A stretch of 57,955 nt of DNA, from positions 1 to 57,955 of the forward strand of contig NZ_JAJNKE010000002.1 of the NCBI RefSeq assembly GCF_021043395.1. The letters are read 5' to 3'. This document shows, one piece after another, positions 17,213-26,331 of the stretch; the first letter of the stretch is position 1; the number at the start of each line of letters is the position of its first letter. The translations under genes and the position numbers were made by a program. This stretch comes from Clostridium guangxiense. GTDB lineage: Bacteria; Bacillota; Clostridia; Clostridiales; Clostridiaceae. The notes under the pieces are model-generated. The model ran no database searches. It was not told where the DNA came from and saw only the letters and a program-made list of their open reading frames with translations.

Positions 17213-18673
17213 ATGTTCATAAAATCTATGGATGGTCGTCTGACTAATGTCTTAATGAAACTAAAAAGCAAGGAATTTAATAAAGCTGAAGAAGTAGCAG
17301 AATATATGAATATAAGTGTAAGAACTGTGCACAATTATGTAAAAAAGTTAAATGAGATTATGAAAAATGAAACAGCAGAAATAATTAATGTTAATGGAAA
17401 AGGGTATAAACTAAAAATTTATGATGAAAATAAATTTCAAGGACTTATTTCTTGTGTTTATAAAAATAATGTTAATCTTCAGGAGAATCCAATATTAAAT
17501 ACACCAGAGGATAGGAGATTGTATATTTTAAGCTTTTTAATTAAAAACAGTAATAAAATTATTAAGATAGATGATCTTTCAGCTGTAATGAACATAGGGA
17601 GGACTACATTAACTAATGATTTAAAGAAGGTAAAATCTCTTCTAAAAATATATAATATTAAATTGTTAAGTAAAACTAATTCTGGAATAAAAATTCAGGG
17701 TGATGAATTAAATATAAGAATGGTGATTTTGAATAGCTCCTGTAAAGGTTTTAATACAAATGGAGTATTATGGAATAAGTATAAAGACAAGCATGAAATT
17801 ATAAAGGTGAATATAATGAATATATTTGAAAAAAACAATTTTAATACTATAGATGAGAATTTAGATAGAATATTAAATTACATTTTAGTGATGATTGTAA
17901 GAACGAAACAAAATAACCCAATAAAAATTGTAGAAGACAAATATTATCAAGTAATGAAAACAAAAGAGTACAATATAGCTTTAAATATTAAAGAAATGTT
18001 GGAACAAGTTTTAAAAATAAAGTTTGAAAATGATGAAATCTTATTTTTAACATTACCATTAGTTAGTTGTGAAGCATCAGCAAGTTCAAATGATGTTGAA
18101 TTAAGCGATAATATAATATCATTGATAAAAAAGATAGTTGCTGAAATAAATTATGAGTTTGGAGTATCTATAGATATTGATGATGAAATTACAAAGAACT
18201 TAGGATGTCATCTAAAATTTATGATAAATAGACTTATTTTTAATGTTAGAATAAAAAATATGCTAACTAAAGATATTAAAAGAAATTATCCCCTATCTTT
18301 TGAAATGGGTAAAGTAGCTGGCAATTTAATTGGAAACGATCATCACTTAGAAGTAAGCGAGGATGAAATTGCATATTTAGCACTATATTTTCAGAGCTAT
18401 ATAGAAAAAAACAAGTTAACTAATTATAATATAAAAAAAATTGCCTTGGTTTGTGGCACTGGACTTGGAACAGCTCAGCTTTTGAAGATAAAATTAAAGA
18501 ATTTATTTAGTGAAGACGTAGTATTTGATATTTTTTCAGATACACAACTTGAAAATGAAATTTTGAATCAATATAATATGGTGTTTACAACAATCAATCT
18601 TAATGTAAAAATAAAAGTTCCTTTAATAAAAGTGAATGCTTTATTTAATGAAGATGATCTTAGAAGAAACTAG
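17213..18673 (+). CDS. PRD-containing PTS operon regulator (GutR-like)
   Basis: A 486-residue regulator with an N-terminal HTH ([20 protein letters not shown]), a second Mga-like HTH ([15 protein letters not shown]), two PTS-regulation domains (conserved His near residues 285-395) and an EIIB-like domain with the Cys motif [13 protein letters not shown]. Relatives usually continue into an EIIA domain, reaching 600 residues or more; here the frame stops after the EIIB-like domain. Directly downstream the GutM frame begins without its usual N-terminal helix region, so a deletion may have removed the 3' end of this gene as well. Context says it activated the sorbitol PTS genes that follow. It may now have no intact target locally. 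Confidence 0.8.
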   Translation: MFIKSMDGRLTNVLMKLKSKEFNKAEEVAEYMNISVRTVHNYVKKLNEIMKNETAEIINVNGKGYKLKIYDENKFQGLISCVYKNNVNLQENPILNTPEDRRLYILSFLIKNSNKIIKIDDLSAVMNIGRTTLTNDLKKVKSLLKIYNIKLLSKTNSGIKIQGDELNIRMVILNSSCKGFNTNGVLWNKYKDKHEIIKVNIMNIFEKNNFNTIDENLDRILNYILVMIVRTKQNNPIKIVEDKYYQVMKTKEYNIALNIKEMLEQVLKIKFENDEILFLTLPLVSCEASASSNDVELSDNIISLIKKIVAEINYEFGVSIDIDDEITKNLGCHLKFMINRLIFNVRIKNMLTKDIKRNYPLSFEMGKVAGNLIGNDHHLEVSEDEIAYLALYFQSYIEKNKLTNYNIKKIALVCGTGLGTAQLLKIKLKNLFSEDVVFDIFSDTQLENEILNQYNMVFTTINLNVKIKVPLIKVNALFNEDDLRRN

Positions 18674-18693
18674 GTACAGTAATAAATTTTTTA

Positions 18694-19185
18694 TTGGGAT
18701 TTATGCAAATAAAAAACTTTAACATAAATTATATTGAAATGAGAAAAAAGGGGAAAGTGGCGATAGGAAGAAAAAGAGGATATATTCAGGTGGGAATTAT
18801 AGTAATGCTTCTAATCGATAATGACGGCATTATTGTAGATTGTAGAAAAATGCAAGGTGTAACTGTATTTGCTAATCCAATGACTTTATCACTAGGAAAA
18901 TTTTTACCTGAAAAGTATAAGCCAAGTTATTATACAACAGCAAGTTTTAGTTGCCACACTATGAATGGATTATTTCCACATATCGATGCATCAGAGTTAT
19001 TTGTATTTTTAGGTATAGCAAATGGTATAAGTAAATTAGGATTCCAAACAGGTGATTTAGCAGTAAGATATTTTTTAGTTGGTATGGTAACCAATTTTTT
19101 TAGAGGTTGGATAACTGATTTTACAACTTCATTAGTTGAAAAACAACAAGGCGTTAAACTTAAAACAGAAGTAGTTATGGAATGA
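18694..19185 (+). pseudogene. GutM-SrlA deletion fusion (sorbitol operon)
   Basis: An open frame of 163 codons that joins two different proteins. Residues up to about KMQGVTVFA belong to GutM, the glucitol operon activator. From [20 protein letters not shown] onward it is the C-terminal half of SrlA/GutA, the glucitol PTS IIC2 component, including [10 protein letters not shown]. The rest of gutM and the first half of srlA are missing. The junction sits at GTATTTGCT, a short sequence that both parents plausibly contained (GVTVFA and FVFANP), suggesting deletion between microhomologies. The frame is kept but the product should not be functional. Confidence 0.85.
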
Positions 19186-19232
19186 TAATGTGATTTTATT
19201 TAATTAAAATATTATTTATGGAGGCATGAATT

Positions 19233-19602
19233 ATGAGCTATAACAAAGTGAAAATAACTAAAGGTTCAAGTGGATGGGGGGGGCCCAGTAATAGTTTCAC
19301 CTACGGAGACAAGAAATAAGATAGTTTACATTACTGGAGGAGCTAGACCTAAAACTGCAGAAATCATATCAGAATTAACAGGGTGTGAGCTTGTGGATGG
19401 TTTTACTAAAGGAGTTAAAGACAGTGAAATAGCATGTGTAGTTATAAATTGTGGAGGAACTTTAAGATGTGGAATTTATCCACAAAAGAAAATTCCTACA
19501 GTTAATATTATGTCAACAGGGAAAAGTGGACCAATGGCAATGCTTATGAAAGAAGATATTTATGTATCAGCAGTTAAACCTGAAAATGTAGAAAAACTAT
19601 AA
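19233..19602 (+). pseudogene. srlE: Sorbitol PTS EIIB domain (SrlE N-terminal), frameshifted
   Basis: The start ATG 19233 follows GGAGGCATG and encodes SYNKVKITKGSSGWGGP, the SrlE beginning. A run of eight G then shifts the frame, and homology resumes in another frame as VIVSPTETRNKIVYITGG through CGGTLRCGIYPQKK (the phosphorylatable Cys region). Seven G would restore the reading frame. The domain ends at VEKL-stop, whereas in E. coli SrlE the protein continues into the IIC part. The defect could be a true mutation, phase variation or a sequencing slip. Confidence 0.85.
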
Positions 19603-19617
19603 AGGAGGATATTTTTA

Positions 19618-20186
19618 ATGGGATACGATTCAAAAAAAAGATTAGTGAGCAAAGCAGCAGTATTTTCGCGACTATTGGAATAGCTCTTGGAAAATTTACA
19701 AGCATACTTTTTCAAGCAGGTAGGGACACAATAAATACAGTTATCGAAACGATATTACCGTTTATGGCATTTGTTGCAGCTCTAATAGGTATAATTAACG
19801 CATCTGGTATAGGCAATTGGATTGCTCATTTGTTAACACCTTTGGCAGGTAATATATTTGGGCTGGTTATTCTATCACTTATTTGCTCTTTTCCATTGCT
19901 TTCTCCATTCCTAGGACCTGGTGCTGTAATAGCACAAATTATAGGTACTTTGATTGGTGTTCAGATAGCTAAAGGAAATATACCACCAAGTTTATCGCTG
20001 CCAGCAGTGTTTGCTATTAATTCTCAGGCAGCATGTGATTTTATACCTGTTGGATTAGGACTTGCTGAAGCAGAACCAGAAACAGTTCAAGTTGGAGTTC
20101 CGTCGGTTCTTTATTCTAGATTTATAACGGGAGCGCCTACAGTTGTTGTAGCTTGGCTTGCAAGCTTTGGATTATATTCTAAATAG
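19618..20186 (+). pseudogene. srlE: Sorbitol PTS EIIBC C-terminal membrane domain, frameshifted
   Basis: ATG 19618 follows AAAGGAGG and encodes [10 protein letters not shown], then the frame is lost by what looks like a one-base deletion near 19650 (GTGAGC where GTGGAGC would restore EQSS). The correct frame continues through [18 protein letters not shown] to [14 protein letters not shown], the conserved SrlE C-terminal domain with [17 protein letters not shown]. The separate start with a strong ribosome site suggests the B and C parts may have been split genes before decay. Confidence 0.82.
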
Positions 20187-20226
20187 TTGCATTTAAATAA
20201 ATGATTTATAGAAAGGACATTTGATT

Positions 20227-20591
20227 ATGAATATAATTTATAAGACGCAAATAACTAATATAGGAAAAATGGCTCAAGATTTTTTAGAAAGCAATATGTT
20301 TATAATTTTAAAGATAATGCACCAGAGGAATTAGCTGATTACTGTTATGTTCATAGTGAAAACAATCTTAAGGAAGATATAAAAGCTAATGATACTTTGT
20401 ATATAGATGATAATAAATACAACATAACTGCAGTTGGCAATGCTGTGAATGATAATTTAAAGCAACTTGGTCACATTACTTTGAAATTTACAGGTGATGA
20501 AGAAACTTCACTTCCTGGAACCTTATTTTTAGAAAAGAAAAAAATTGTACCACCACACAATGGTACAATAATAAAAATAATAAGAAATTAA
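20227..20591 (+). pseudogene. srlB: Sorbitol PTS EIIA (SrlB), frameshifted
   Basis: The frame begins MNIIYKTQITNIGKMAQDF, the typical start of glucitol EIIA, after GAAAGGAC. One missing T near 20305 shifts it; homology then continues as FKDNAPEELADYCYVHSE through NITAVGNAVNDNLKQLGHIT to LPGTLFLE. The phosphoacceptor His region (YVHSEN) and the C-terminus are otherwise preserved. The pattern is a single indel in a T tract, so the gene was recently intact. Confidence 0.85.
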
Positions 20592-20713
20592 AATATAACC
20601 AATTTAATTATAAAAAATAGAAAGTTATTAGTCAACATTAATAAAGCGGATATTGTAGAAATTATGAGTTTAAATATTATAATATTTTAAAATTAATATG
20701 GAGGTAAATATAA

Positions 20714-21285
20714 ATGAAAAACTTATGGCAAAGTCGATGTTTTAGTTAATAATGCAGGAATAAATATGCCAAGATTATTGGTCGATGCAAAAAATCCTCA
20801 CAGTAAGTATGAATTAGATGAAAAAATGTTTGATAAAATGGTAGCAGTAAACCAAAAAGGAACATTTTTATGTTCACAGGCAGCAGCAAGAGAAATGATA
20901 AAGAATTATAAATGTAACTTCTGAATGTGGACTTGAGGGTTCACAGGGACAAAGCTGTTATGCAGGTACTAAAGGTGCAGTTTATGCATTGACAAGATCT
21001 TGGGCAAAGGATTTGGGAGAATATGGAGTGAGAATAGTAGGAATAGCTCCGGGAATAATAGAAAAAACAGCAATGAGATCCCAGGAATATGAAGAATCAT
21101 TAGCTTATACTAGAGGAATCACTATTGAAAAAATGAACAGTGGATATCAAAATTCATCAATCCCGCTTAAGAGAGTTGGAAGACTAACAGAATTAGCTGA
21201 TTTAATTTGTTATTTAGCTTCTGAAAGATCAAGCTATGTGCATGGTGTTACTATTAATATTTCAGGTGGTAAGTCTAGAGGATAA
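20714..21285 (+). pseudogene. srlD: Sorbitol-6-phosphate dehydrogenase (SrlD/GutD) remnant
   Basis: A start (ATG 20714 after GGAGGTAAATATAA) is followed after about four codons by an out-of-frame jump into KVDVLVNNAGINMPRL, the middle of a short-chain dehydrogenase. The Rossmann GxxxGIG segment, about 80 residues, is deleted. A second indel near 20905 precedes INVTSECGLEGSQGQS, then the catalytic YAGTK (Tyr-x3-Lys) and the C-terminus SSYVHGVTINISGG. The enzyme would have oxidised sorbitol-6-phosphate to fructose-6-phosphate. Confidence 0.85.
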
Positions 21286-21353
21286 GAAATAATAGAGTTT
21301 TTATAAAAAACTTTAGAAGAGGACTTACTATGATAGAATAAAAAAAATAAAAG

Positions 21354-21394
21354 AAGCCAACGCATTAGCATATTTTTATGTTAATGCGTTAGTC
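21354..21394. terminator. Bidirectional terminator between sorbitol locus and MFS gene
   Basis: CAACGCATTAGCA pairs with TGTTAATGCGTTAG around a short AT loop. On the minus strand it is followed by a T-rich tract (complement of AAAAAAAATAAAAG), making a good terminator for the MFS gene; on the plus strand it ends the sorbitol locus. Confidence 0.7.
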
Positions 21395-21426
21395 TCTTTA
21401 AACAAAACCTTGTTAAAAATCAAAAA

Positions 21427-22581
21427 TTAAGCTTTTATATTTTTAGGATTAAAGATAAGATATTTTACTGAAACTAATATTATGTATGCATAGAAAAATA
21501 TCTGAATCATAAAAACATAAGTTATTTTCATTCCACCTGCAAACCCTATTAAATAAGTTAAAAATGTAGCGCCTAAATTATTAAAGATTGCTATAATTGA
21601 TGACGCAGAAGGTATATCTTTTTTTGAAACATGCTGAATAATATAACCTTGAATAGCAGGGTATATTAATGATATGGTTATACCTATAATTGCAACACCT
21701 GTAATAGCTTGAAGTTCAGTTTTACCAGATAATATTACAAATATGCCTATAATTGATATTAATGGTGAAATAGATAAAAATTTAAGTTGACCAACTTTGT
21801 CCAAGAATTTATCACCCAAAGCTCTTCCAAGAGTAAATAAAATCCAAAATCCTAATAAAATATTTGGAACCTCTGCTTTACTTAAACCATAATATTTTTC
21901 AAGGAAGTTTCCAGTCCAGTTTGTTGTTGAGATTTCTGCTCCAACATAAAAGAATATCGATATTGATAGTAATAATACCATTGGATTCTTTAGTATCGAA
22001 AAAGTACCTGTATTTTCTGACTCATTTTTTTCTATAGGTATACTATCAAGTTTAAGTGTTAGAAGTAGAAATAAGCATACGGTTACAATGTGCATTATGT
22101 AAGTGTAGCTAAACCCTATTTGATTTCTCAAAACAAATCTGTCAATTGGCTGTATTAAAATTCCACCAAGACCAAAACAAGCATTTGCAAGACTAAATTT
22201 CTGATAATCTTTTGGCAGCATTGAAATATAAGTATTTAGTATTAAAGAACCCATTCCAACTGCTAAACCAGATAAAAAATATCCAACTAAAAGTACATAA
22301 AAGGATTTTGAAAATAAAATTGTCAAACTTGCTAAAATTGCGAAAATAAAGCCTAGACGAAGACTTTTTTTAAGTCCAAGGTCTATCATAAGTTTTGCAC
22401 CCAATATACTCATAATAAATGACGCACAGTATACAACAGATGGCAGTATTGCTATAAGATCGTTTGACACTTTATAGGTGGCTTTTATTGTCGTTATAAA
22501 TGGGGATAGGGTGTTTGAAAATAAAGACAAAAAAAAGAAGCCTATAAAAATTATTATCATGTTTTTTAAGTTTTTGTTCAT
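21427..22581 (-). CDS. MFS transporter, second of two paralogues
   Basis: A 384-residue 12-helix transporter, the same length as and closely similar to the protein at 15732-16886. The start follows AAGGAGGAAATT on the minus strand. No frameshift is seen in either copy. Their position on both sides of the broken sorbitol PTS, in the same orientation, suggests a segmental duplication or repeated insertion at this locus. Substrate not determined. Confidence 0.88.
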   Translation of the reverse strand: MNKNLKNMIIIFIGFFFLSLFSNTLSPFITTIKATYKVSNDLIAILPSVVYCASFIMSILGAKLMIDLGLKKSLRLGFIFAILASLTILFSKSFYVLLVGYFLSGLAVGMGSLILNTYISMLPKDYQKFSLANACFGLGGILIQPIDRFVLRNQIGFSYTYIMHIVTVCLFLLLTLKLDSIPIEKNESENTGTFSILKNPMVLLLSISIFFYVGAEISTTNWTGNFLEKYYGLSKAEVPNILLGFWILFTLGRALGDKFLDKVGQLKFLSISPLISIIGIFVILSGKTELQAITGVAIIGITISLIYPAIQGYIIQHVSKKDIPSASSIIAIFNNLGATFLTYLIGFAGGMKITYVFMIQIFFYAYIILVSVKYLIFNPKNIKA

Positions 22582-22702
22582 AATTTCCTCCTTGGGGGTT
22601 TTATGTTGCCATAAGGAGTAAAAATACGAGCTATTGTAATAGTATACAAATTCCTCAGTTGAAATTGGTCATAATGGCTATATTATATCATATATAGAGT
22701 AC

Positions 22703-22856
22703 GGTTAAAACATTAAATTTTAGTGCCAACTTAAAAAAGGTTTAGAACTTTCAATTTGTTTCAGATGAAGCGAGTTATTGAAAGTTCTTAGGATTTTTTG
22801 AAATTGACACTTTAGATTTACTAATATTATTTAATATTTCAAAATAATATTACTTA
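22703..22856. repeat. Family A palindromic element, copy A2
   Basis: The centre TAGAACTTTCAA / TTGAAAGTTCTTA is nearly identical to that of copy A4, and the right end (TTATTTAATATTTC, then ATATTACTTA) is the family terminal sequence. The left arm has lost part of its outer region. The right terminus supplies the stop codon of the lectin gene. Confidence 0.65.
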
Positions 22857-24904
22857 ACCGGTATTAGTTTGAATTTCTGATTATCTAGTCCTTTAAAATG
22901 TTGTTGTACAATACATGCAAAATCACTTAAGGTATTTTTATTAACTTCTAAGCATTTTTGACTGTGCTTAGCTACAATATTATAGTATCCATTTCCACAT
23001 GGAATAAGCTTAAATCTTTTATTATTTTCAGTTTTTTTAAGAGAACATTGTAAAATAGGAGTAGAGTCATTTGTGTCATTATTCTTAATGTGTAAACATT
23101 TTTGACTGTGTTTAGCTATTATATAGTAATAACCATTACCACATGGCATAAATCTAAATTTTTCACTGTCACTTTCATCTTGGTGAAATTGAATTACTTC
23201 AGCATAATCTTTAATATCATTATTTTTAACTTTAATATATTTTTGACTATGCTTAGCTACAATATTGTAGTATTTATTTTCTTCTATATAGGAGTTAATA
23301 AACCATATTGTTCTTTCAGTTTTTTTAGATATAGTGTTTAAATAAAAGTTTCCATTAAGATATTTATAGTAAGACATATAAGGTTGATTTGAAAAATATT
23401 GATTTTCTATATAAACTGAATCTCCAGACCTTATTATATCATCAATTGAGCAATCTACTTTTTCAATTTTCCATTTCTGCTTACTCATATTAAAATCTTT
23501 TTTGTAATAATAAAATGATAGCTTTGTCCATGCACCTAAATAACAATATTCACCTGTGGTATGATCGCTTGTTTTGATTTTTACAATATCTCCTGATCTT
23601 AGAACATTATCATTTGGCTTTATAATTAATAATTTTGCAACTGTGCTTCCTAATTTGGGATATATTAAATAGTCATTTTCTGAGTTTCCTATAAATTTTC
23701 CATTTTTATTTTGAACTGTTACATTTAAAATATTTTCTTCTGGAAGTTCATCTATAAATATTTTATCTTTCTTCAAAATGTTTTTTACAAAATCAAGATG
23801 GTTTATAGCAGAAATATTAAAATTATAATAATTAGTTATTGTTTTATTAGAGCATATCTCAGCATCTTTAACCCATTTGTTTTCATCATAATCCTCAGGA
23901 ATTTCAAGGTATTCGTTGTTTATCTTTATTTTTTCTATATATTGCTTCCAAGCATTTGTTTGATTATGAGTTTTTGTTTTTAATATTTTCTTTATTATAC
24001 TTTCGGTTGTTTTATCTAAGGTTTCATATACATTAGTAGAAAAAGGTTTTTTGCTTCTAATGCATTTTAAAGCAGAAAGCATTTGTGTAAATGCTTTAAA
24101 GAAATCTGAAAAATTATCGCATATTAAAAATTCACTAGACCATTGAGGTTTATACTTATATTTAATATATGGATAATCTGGTATATGACCTAAACGCCTA
24201 TGACCAAAATAAACATAAGAGTTGTAGGATGGTTTGCTTGGACTTGCCTCTTCACAACCTTCGTATTTGCTTACTGTAGTTAAAGGCCATGAGGTTGTAA
24301 GCTTTATTGAACTAATACTGCTATCATCTATTTCGTATATACTGCTTGCAGTATTATTAATAAACCATGCAGGTATTCCTACAAAATTTGAATGTGACCA
24401 AGTATCACACATCGCATGAAGCCTTAAGCCTATAAGCTCTAGAATATATGGCTTTTCAGTATGATTGTATATTATATCATTTATTATTTCAGAAACTAAA
24501 GTACTATTTGGAAGACAAAGAAGTTTAAACTGTTCTTTTGCTTCATCATCATAATGAAAATTGTAATTAATATGGCTTTCATCAATTTTTTTACCGGTGT
24601 ATGCTTTTTTATTTAAGTTAGAACCATAATTACCAGGTAAAAAGTGAAATGGTATATATATTCTCGAAGTTTCAACAAGGTGGGTCTCAGACCAATTTCT
24701 ATCAAGATCATATTTTGCAATTTCATTATAAGTTTGAGAGGTAGGTATTGGGTCTAGACCTGGAGTCAAATTCTTATTTAATTTATCCTTGTTGTAATCG
24801 TTAACATATTGAGAGGCATAAGCAATTATCTGAGAATCGTTGAAGTTATATCCTGCCAATCTTGCGGCAACATAAGTGGCATAGTAATGAAAATCCATGT
24901 TCAT
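22850..24904 (-). CDS. DUF6765-like protein with C-terminal ricin-type lectin repeats
   Basis: A 684-residue protein. Residues 1-400 start MDFHYYATYVAARLAGY and contain LHAMCDTWSHSNFVG, a His/Asp-rich pattern reminiscent of DUF6765 and zinc-dependent phospholipase-like domains. Residues 420-530 form a beta-rich region. The last 150 residues hold three repeats of the type YYNIVAKHSQKCL, each followed by a Q-rich strand, as in a ricin B-type beta-trefoil. No signal peptide is visible, so the site of action is unclear. Start at ATG 24904 after GGGGG. The final Lys and stop codon lie inside the terminal repeat of a family A element. Confidence 0.65.
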   Translation of the reverse strand: MNMDFHYYATYVAARLAGYNFNDSQIIAYASQYVNDYNKDKLNKNLTPGLDPIPTSQTYNEIAKYDLDRNWSETHLVETSRIYIPFHFLPGNYGSNLNKKAYTGKKIDESHINYNFHYDDEAKEQFKLLCLPNSTLVSEIINDIIYNHTEKPYILELIGLRLHAMCDTWSHSNFVGIPAWFINNTASSIYEIDDSSISSIKLTTSWPLTTVSKYEGCEEASPSKPSYNSYVYFGHRRLGHIPDYPYIKYKYKPQWSSEFLICDNFSDFFKAFTQMLSALKCIRSKKPFSTNVYETLDKTTESIIKKILKTKTHNQTNAWKQYIEKIKINNEYLEIPEDYDENKWVKDAEICSNKTITNYYNFNISAINHLDFVKNILKKDKIFIDELPEENILNVTVQNKNGKFIGNSENDYLIYPKLGSTVAKLLIIKPNDNVLRSGDIVKIKTSDHTTGEYCYLGAWTKLSFYYYKKDFNMSKQKWKIEKVDCSIDDIIRSGDSVYIENQYFSNQPYMSYYKYLNGNFYLNTISKKTERTIWFINSYIEENKYYNIVAKHSQKYIKVKNNDIKDYAEVIQFHQDESDSEKFRFMPCGNGYYYIIAKHSQKCLHIKNNDTNDSTPILQCSLKKTENNKRFKLIPCGNGYYNIVAKHSQKCLEVNKNTLSDFACIVQQHFKGLDNQKFKLIPVK

Positions 24905-25061
24905 GAAAATTCCCCCTACATTTAGGATGAGCTCCTCATATTTATTATATTTGTTACATGAAGAAAAAATTACAATTTTATATCAATTTAATACCGATAG
25001 GATATTACTGATGTATTTTAATATACAATTATATATATACTATAAAGGGTGGTGTAATCAA

Positions 25062-25580
25062 TTGAACAGTAAATACAATTATAAGGAAGTTACTGAAAAA
25101 ATATTAGAAAGCAAAGAAGAGTTTGACGATATAGAAGAAGAACTTATACACGAGCTAATACAAGGCAAAGTTTCCAAGGATACTAATGTGGTTGATCAAA
25201 GTAGATTAAGTTTTGGAGATAAGATGTCCGATAAAATTTCATCTTTTGTTGGAAGTTGGCCATTTATAATGGTTTCAGTGTCGCTTATTATCATTTGGGT
25301 AATCATTAATGTATCGTATATAATAAAACCATTTGATCCTTATCCGTTTATTCTTCTTAATTTATTCTTATCTTGTATTGCTGCAATACAGGCGCCTATA
25401 ATTATGATGTCTCAAAATAGGGAAGGAGATAAAGATAGGATAAAGGCTAAAAATGACTATAAGGTTAATTTAAAATCTGAAATAATCATAGAAGATTTAC
25501 ACTTAAAAATGGATGAAATTATAAAAAGTCAAAAGTTCATAATGGAAAAGATTAATGAATTGGAGAAAAGTAAAAAATAA
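25062..25580 (+). CDS. DUF1003 family membrane protein
   Basis: A 172-residue protein. Two hydrophobic helices (about residues 70-92 and 99-120) are separated by PFDPYPFILLN, the DUF1003 hallmark, with an acidic N-terminus and a coiled-coil-like C-terminus (LHLKMDEIIKSQKFIMEKINELEK). The start is TTG 25062 after AAGGGTGGTG; the frame stays open upstream but has no ribosome site there and would overlap the divergent lectin gene. Function unknown. Confidence 0.8.
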   Translation: MNSKYNYKEVTEKILESKEEFDDIEEELIHELIQGKVSKDTNVVDQSRLSFGDKMSDKISSFVGSWPFIMVSVSLIIIWVIINVSYIIKPFDPYPFILLNLFLSCIAAIQAPIIMMSQNREGDKDRIKAKNDYKVNLKSEIIIEDLHLKMDEIIKSQKFIMEKINELEKSKK

Positions 25581-25588
25581 ATATATAA

Positions 25589-26287
25589 TTAATGCAATAC
25601 TCTATTATAATATTCTATGGCTTGAAACAAATGTTCTTTTGTAAAATCTGGCCATAAGGTTGGTGTTATCCATATTTTTGCTTTGGCAGATTGCCATAAG
25701 AGAAAATTGCTTATTCTATGTTCATTACTCGTTCTTATGATTAAATCTACATCTGGAAGTCCGCGAGTAAATAAATGATTGCTTAAAACCTCATCATTTA
25801 TATCATCAATTTTAATTTTGTTTTCTTTAATTTGACATAGTAAGTCCTGAACAGAATTTATTATTTCTATGCGTCCACCATAATTTAATGCAATGTTTAA
25901 GGTCATTCCAGTATTATTTTGTGTAGATTCTTCTGCTTTTTTTATTTCATTTAGTAGTTCATCTGAAAGATTGTTCTTAACACCTATATGACGAACTTTA
26001 ATATTATTGGAAGAAGCATTTTTGTGTAGTTTTTTAAAAAATTTCACAAAAAGCTTCATTAAAAAATTAACTTCTTCTTTTGAACGAGACCAATTCTCTG
26101 TTGAAAAAACATAAAGAGTAAGCACCTCAACACCAATTTTAGAACATATTTTAGTTATATTTTCTACTGGTTCAGTTCCTTTTTTATGTCCATATGATCT
26201 AGGCAAACCTTTTTGAGAGGCCCATCGTCCATTACCATCGCATACTATAGCTATGTGATTTGGTATTGAGTTGAATCTATTATTCAT
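25589..26287 (-). CDS. Isoprenyl transferase (UppS-like)
   Basis: A 232-residue cis-prenyltransferase. The catalytic Asp is D17 in IAIVCDGNGRWA. Further motifs are YGHKKGTE, LYVFSTENWSRS and the dimer-interface RTSNEHRISNFLLWQSAKA with the terminal W-PDF. The family makes undecaprenyl diphosphate for wall synthesis. The context (LysE exporter, methyltransferase) is not the usual uppS-cdsA cluster, so this is probably a second, accessory copy. In the usual RTSGE motif the Gly is replaced by Asn. Confidence 0.88.
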   Translation of the reverse strand: MNNRFNSIPNHIAIVCDGNGRWASQKGLPRSYGHKKGTEPVENITKICSKIGVEVLTLYVFSTENWSRSKEEVNFLMKLFVKFFKKLHKNASSNNIKVRHIGVKNNLSDELLNEIKKAEESTQNNTGMTLNIALNYGGRIEIINSVQDLLCQIKENKIKIDDINDEVLSNHLFTRGLPDVDLIIRTSNEHRISNFLLWQSAKAKIWITPTLWPDFTKEHLFQAIEYYNRVLH

Positions 26288-26331
26288 AATTTAAAATCCT
26301 TTCATTTTTGTATATAATGCAGACTTGTCAA

